43,286 bases of DNA from Rhodobacteraceae bacterium UBA6141 (GTDB lineage Bacteria > Pseudomonadota > Alphaproteobacteria > Rhodobacterales > Rhodobacteraceae), in assembly GCA_002423245.1 (NCBI GenBank), contig DIVD01000029.1, positions 1-43,286 of the forward strand, read 5' to 3'. Shown here piece after piece: positions 40,506 through 43,286 of this stretch (positions are counted from its first letter, which is position 1; every line of letters begins with the position of its first letter). Below the pieces are notes generated by a model. The model made no database searches. It was not told where the DNA came from and was given only the letters and a program-made list of their open reading frames with translations. The position numbers and the translations under genes were made by a program.

Positions 40506-40900
40506 TGTCGAACCCCTCCTTGCGGATTGGAGTGGAGAAGGCGCACCGTCGGCTCCGCGATGCGGTAAAGCTCGTGCAGCTTGGCCCCCTGATTGCGCAG
40601 GTCCCAGGCCAGCACCTCCTTCACGGATGGATGGTCAAGGAAGGGCGCGCGCTGCGAGGCGAGGTCGGCCAGCAGCTTGGCGAACAGCGCAAGGTCGTTT
40701 TCGGTGCGCAGCCCGGCCTCGGAGCCGCGGGCAACCGTGTCGCTGATCTCGGCCCGCCGCTCTTCGCCGTCGCGCTCGCTCCAGCCCGGCGACGCCGTCA
40801 CCAGCCAGTCATCTATACGGCGGATCAGCCGCGCGAACTGCGCACGACGCAAGGCATCGAATGCGGTGGCGTCAATCAGCAGCATGGCCGCGAAATGCAT
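40502..40900 (-). CDS. Small helical protein, 132 aa, first gene of unknown operon
   Basis: An all-helical, charged cytoplasmic protein. The opening 'MLLIDATAFDALRRAQFARL' and 'TENDLALFAKLLADLASQRA' followed by 'HPSVKEVLAWD' recall a family of roughly 130-residue proteins found beside PAAR/VgrG effectors in other T6SS clusters (from memory, no accession known). It is translationally coupled to the 578-residue protein. The start may be ATG 40885, five codons later, since relatives begin at that 'MLLI'; neither start has a clean ribosome-binding site. A chaperone or adaptor role is plausible and not proved. Confidence 0.72.
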   Translation of the reverse strand: MHFAAMLLIDATAFDALRRAQFARLIRRIDDWLVTASPGWSERDGEERRAEISDTVARGSEAGLRTENDLALFAKLLADLASQRAPFLDHPSVKEVLAWDLRNQGAKLHELYRIAEPTVRLLHSNPQGGVRQ

Positions 40901-40986
40901 CCTGAAACGGTCGGCGGCACCCTGTCCGCCGTGATAATGCGCGAAGCCTAGTCAACCTCGGCTTCTGTGGCAATGGCAGGACCTCC

Positions 40987-41409
40987 CTACCTCGTCGCGC
41001 TCAGGAACAGCGTCCATCTCTGGGTGTTGAGCGTATCGACCTCGATGAAGCCGGCGGCGATGTGTCCCCGGCTCCAGCAATCATGCGCCCCGCGGATCGT
41101 GAAGCGGCGCGGCGAGATGCACATTTCCGTGGTGCCGGTCAGCAGAGGCTGCCCGATCACGTCCTGCGCATAGACGTAGATGTAGCGGGTGGTCAGTTCC
41201 TCGCGGATGACGTTTGCGCACTGGTTGGGCCCGATGGTCCACCAGCCGCGCGTCTCGAACGTCGCCGCCGGGTCGGCCGCGGTGGTGACATCTTCCCCCA
41301 CCGCGATGTTCACCACGTCCAGCGACTGGTTGCAGACGGCGAATTCCGCCAGCGCCGGGGGCGCGGTCAGCAGCACGAACAGCAGGGCGCAAGACAGGAT
41401 CAGCCGCAT
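40987..41409 (-). CDS. DUF1036 family exported protein, 140 aa
   Basis: A signal peptide (residues 1-21, cleavage after 'PPALA') is followed by the DUF1036 core: 'FAVCNQSLDVVNIAVGED', 'RGWWTIGPNQCANVIREELT', 'RYIYVYAQD' and 'CISPRRFTIRGAHDC'. Four cysteines in the exported part suggest disulfides. The function of the family is not known; members are periplasmic. An ACAGGA ribosome-binding site precedes ATG 41409. It lies 86 bases upstream of the 132-residue gene on the same strand, so it may share its transcript. Confidence 0.85.
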   Translation of the reverse strand: MRLILSCALLFVLLTAPPALAEFAVCNQSLDVVNIAVGEDVTTAADPAATFETRGWWTIGPNQCANVIREELTTRYIYVYAQDVIGQPLLTGTTEMCISPRRFTIRGAHDCWSRGHIAAGFIEVDTLNTQRWTLFLSATR

Positions 41410-41477
41410 GGTCCTGTGATCCTAACGCCACAGCCGGGTGCCGAAAAGCGGGCTTTCGCCGCAAAACAGGGCAATGC

Positions 41478-41506
41478 TTGCTCGAAGCCGGGATTTTCGC
41501 TATGCT
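41478..41506 (+). promoter_or_regulatory. Sigma-70-like promoter for the small exported genes
   Basis: TTGCTC (41478-41483), exactly 17 bases, then TATGCT (41501-41506), in the divergent region between the DUF1036 gene and 41609. It is one of the best promoter matches in the window and lies about 100 bases before the first start codon. The surroundings are AT-richer than average. Confidence 0.5.
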
Positions 41507-41608
41507 TTTTCGTAGTATGGTCGCGGATTTCGCGACGCCATGATGCCCCGCCACAATGCCCCGCGACGCAATGATGCGCGGTGGGCCTCCGGCCAAAGGA
41601 TGACTCGC

Positions 41609-41956
41609 ATGTGTCTTCACATCGCTCACCGACTGTCCCCGCCGCGCGGCGGCATCGTGGCGCTTGCGCTCGTCGCCGCCTCGCTGATGGTGTCGCAACC
41701 CGCGATTGCCGCCCCGCTTGCCGAGCGCCCGATCATGGATTTCCAGACCGGCGCCCCCTATCCCGTCCTGATCGCCCCCGACATGGCAGAGCGGGTGATG
41801 GAAGCGCCGCTGCCCCGCCCCGAGCCGCGCGCGCGCGCGCTTCGCCAGCCCGGCACCGCGCCCGTCACCAGCGCGCCGCCGGTGGTGGAGGTGGACATGC
41901 GCAGCGCGCCGAAGCCCGGCTTCCGCATGCCCTGGCAGATCGGCGTCTTCCAGTAA
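41609..41956 (+). CDS. Small exported Pro-rich protein, 115 aa
   Basis: No family recognised. The N-terminus gives a signal peptide ('GGIVALALVAASLMVSQPAI' then 'AAPLA'), and the mature part is short, Pro/Arg-rich ('EAPLPRPEPRARALRQPG') and ends 'MPWQIGVFQ'. ATG 41609 is preferred because AAGGA lies 8 bases upstream; in-frame ATGs at 41600 and 41540 are alternatives. A good promoter lies about 100 bases upstream. It is followed 69 bases later by another exported small gene. Low-complexity composition limits any functional guess. Confidence 0.6.
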   Translation: MCLHIAHRLSPPRGGIVALALVAASLMVSQPAIAAPLAERPIMDFQTGAPYPVLIAPDMAERVMEAPLPRPEPRARALRQPGTAPVTSAPPVVEVDMRSAPKPGFRMPWQIGVFQ

Positions 41957-42025
41957 CCCGGGGCGCCTGCCGTGCGCCTGCACCCCGTCCGCCGCAATTT
42001 TCGTCCTGTCCGGAGGCCCGCCACC

Positions 42026-42466
42026 GTGCCGACGCCGCATCGCCTTCTGGGGGCTGTCCTCTGCGCTTCCCTTGCCGCCCTGCCCCTGCCATCGCTGGCC
42101 CAGACCGCCGCGCAGACCGGCAATATCGAACTGGAACTGAACACCTCGGGTGATCAGGGATCGGGTTGCCGGCTGACCTATGTCGCGACCAACAACACCT
42201 CGGTTCCGCTGGAAAAGATGTCCTACGAGGTGGCGGTCTATGACGGGGCGGGCGTGGTGCAGCAACTGTTCGTGCTGGATTTCGGCTGGCTGCCGGTCGG
42301 CAAGACCCGCGTGGTGCAGTTCGACCTGCCTGACCAGAACTGCGGCGACATCTCGCGCATTTCCGTCAACGGCCCGGTGGATTGCGCCTCGCCCGAAGGT
42401 GCGCAGTCCGTCTGCCGCGACAGCGTGATCCTCAGCTCGCGCGTGCGGACCATCCAGTTCAACTGA
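42026..42466 (+). CDS. Small exported protein, 146 aa
   Basis: A signal peptide is clear ('LLGAVLCASLAALPLPSLAQ'). The mature part is beta-rich: 'GNIELELNTSGDQGSGCRLT', 'YVATNNTSVPLEKMSYEVAV', 'GWLPVGKTRVVQFDLPDQNC' and 'CRDSVILSSRVRTIQFN'. Four cysteines suggest disulfides. The pattern of an immunoglobulin-like sandwich is likely, but no named family is recognised. GTG 42026 is preferred over in-frame GTG 41972 because a GGAGG site at 42012-42016 is correctly placed. It is convergent with the gene at the right edge. Confidence 0.7.
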   Translation: MPTPHRLLGAVLCASLAALPLPSLAQTAAQTGNIELELNTSGDQGSGCRLTYVATNNTSVPLEKMSYEVAVYDGAGVVQQLFVLDFGWLPVGKTRVVQFDLPDQNCGDISRISVNGPVDCASPEGAQSVCRDSVILSSRVRTIQFN

Positions 42467-42477
42467 TCCGGCCCGTT

Positions 42478-42508
42478 CGGCCATCCGGCTGCGGCGCCCT
42501 GATGGCCG
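42478..42508. terminator. Hairpin in convergent gap
   Basis: CGGCCATC (42478-42485) pairs with GATGGCCG (42501-42508) around a 15-base GC-rich loop. It lies between two convergent genes. No T tract, so a bidirectional terminator is only possible. Confidence 0.35.
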
Positions 42509-42534
42509 GGGCAGATCCGCGCGCCGGCCTTCGA

Positions 42535-43286
42535 TCAGTCCTCGATCCGGAAATAGGCCAGCGCCGAAGCGGCTTGCTGCCCGGTGGCGGTGATCTGGCT
42601 TTGCATGAACGGCACCAGCGCACGGGCCGTCACGCCGTTCGGCACCCCGTCCAGCTTGGTCAGCGGCTCGTCGGTGACGACCGCGAGGATCATCTGCCCG
42701 CGCGGCGCGCCTTCGGCAAGGCTGACCGCCACGCTGAAGCTGACTGCCCCGTCCGAGCTGCGGGCAAGCCATGGCTTGAGGTTGGTCGCCCCGCCGGCCC
42801 CGTTCACGAGGAACAGCGCAGCAGAGCGGTCGCCGACACCCGCCACCTGCCCCGTGACCGCGCTGCCGTTCTTCAGGGTGCCGCCGTCAGTCTGCAGTTG
42901 CAGCGTGACCGGCGGCTCCGCGCTGGACCGGTTGGCATTGACGAAGTCGAGGACCGGGCACTGGTTCTGCTCGATCGTCTGCAGCGCGATCGGCGGCGCA
43001 TCGGCGAAGAGCCCGCCAAGGATGGAGCGGACCGGCGCAAGTGCCGCCTCGGATGCCGCGAACGCCTCGAAGCCCTCGGCTCCGGGCTGCGGACGGATGC
43101 TGACGCATTCGGGCATCGCATAGCCGGCCAGCCATGCGGCAGGGTCGCTGGGCGCGGCAGCGGGCTCTGGGGGGGCGGGTTCTGCTGGAGCCGGCGCTGC
43201 GGCAGCGGCTTCGCGCGCGGCTGGCGCGGGTTCTTCAGATGCGGGCTCCGCTGCGGGCACAGGGTCTGCGGGCACGGGGTCTGCGG
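42535..43286 (-). CDS. C-terminal part of a T6SS kinase-like sensor protein (runs off the window)
   Basis: The frame is open to the right edge, and the ATG/GTG within it (43273-43275) sits in a Pro/Ala/Glu-rich repeat, so the true start lies beyond the window. After the linker, the visible part has 'AWLAGYAMPECVSIRPQPGA', 'LQTIEQNQCPVLDFVNANRS', 'GTLKNGSAVTGQVAGVGDRS' and 'SFSVAVSLAEGAPRGQMILA'. From memory this order (Gly-Tyr, paired Cys, 'QCPxxxFV', then a beta sandwich) recalls the periplasmic C-terminal part of Ser/Thr kinases in alphaproteobacterial T6SS clusters. The kinase domain itself is not visible, so the call rests on the tail and on the FHA protein in the cluster. Confidence 0.5.
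   Translation of the reverse strand, partial: ADPVPADPVPAAEPASEEPAPAAREAAAAAPAPAEPAPPEPAAAPSDPAAWLAGYAMPECVSIRPQPGAEGFEAFAASEAALAPVRSILGGLFADAPPIALQTIEQNQCPVLDFVNANRSSAEPPVTLQLQTDGGTLKNGSAVTGQVAGVGDRSAALFLVNGAGGATNLKPWLARSSDGAVSFSVAVSLAEGAPRGQMILAVVTDEPLTKLDGVPNGVTARALVPFMQSQITATGQQAASALAYFRIED

Overview
The window is very GC-rich throughout. Gene content, codon choice and family variants point to an alphaproteobacterium of the Rhodobacteraceae type: long-form PstC and PstA with extra N-terminal domains, a PstS/PhoU/PhoB cluster, and a compact type VI secretion (T6SS) cluster with FHA, DUF6931-like and caspase-like accessories. No rRNA, tRNA, CRISPR array or insertion sequence was seen, and no gene-free stretch exceeds about 250 bases.

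Left part (1-9000). A plus-strand operon encodes acyl-CoA chemistry: the end of a MaoC-type hydratase, an ADP-forming acyl-CoA synthetase, a short citrate-synthase-family (citryl-CoA-lyase-like) protein, a class III CoA-transferase and an acyl-CoA dehydrogenase, linked by ATGA overlaps or very short gaps. Convergent to it on the minus strand lie an MFS transporter, a capsule-synthesis-like glycosyltransferase and aspartate-semialdehyde dehydrogenase (asd).

Phosphate block (9100-15970). A four-repeat Pho-box array precedes pstS-pstC-pstA-pstB-phoU-phoB. A terminator-like hairpin after pstS probably allows excess production of the binding protein. The sensor kinase phoR is absent. Three bases after phoB comes a PhoB paralogue with an intact DNA-binding domain and a receiver domain that has lost its phospho-acceptor residues. 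It lies directly before the T6SS genes.

T6SS block (16065-31790), all plus strand: PAAR tip protein, DUF4123 adaptor, VgrG, DUF6931-like protein, FHA protein, TssA, TssB, TssC, Hcp, TssE, TssF, TssG and ClpV (TssH). This makes the spike, tube, sheath, sheath-recycling ATPase and most of the baseplate. TssJ, TssK, TssL and TssM are not in the window. Short hairpins separate tssB/tssC, tssC/hcp and hcp/tssE and may set different expression levels.

Right part (31800-43286), mostly minus strand, is an accessory region. It holds a class 3 lipase next to a small membrane-anchored DUF6795-like protein (a possible effector/immunity pair), an M23 endopeptidase fused to a lysozyme-like domain, an exported caspase-like protein with a peptidoglycan-binding-like tail, and a translationally coupled three-gene operon of unknown function (132, 578 and 261 residues). 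A DUF1036 protein, two small exported proteins on the plus strand, and the C-terminal part of a protein resembling the sensor part of T6SS-linked Ser/Thr kinases follow. The FHA protein plus this fragment suggest control of secretion by threonine phosphorylation. The unknown operon, the lipase pair and the degenerate PhoB paralogue are the best candidates for undescribed biology.
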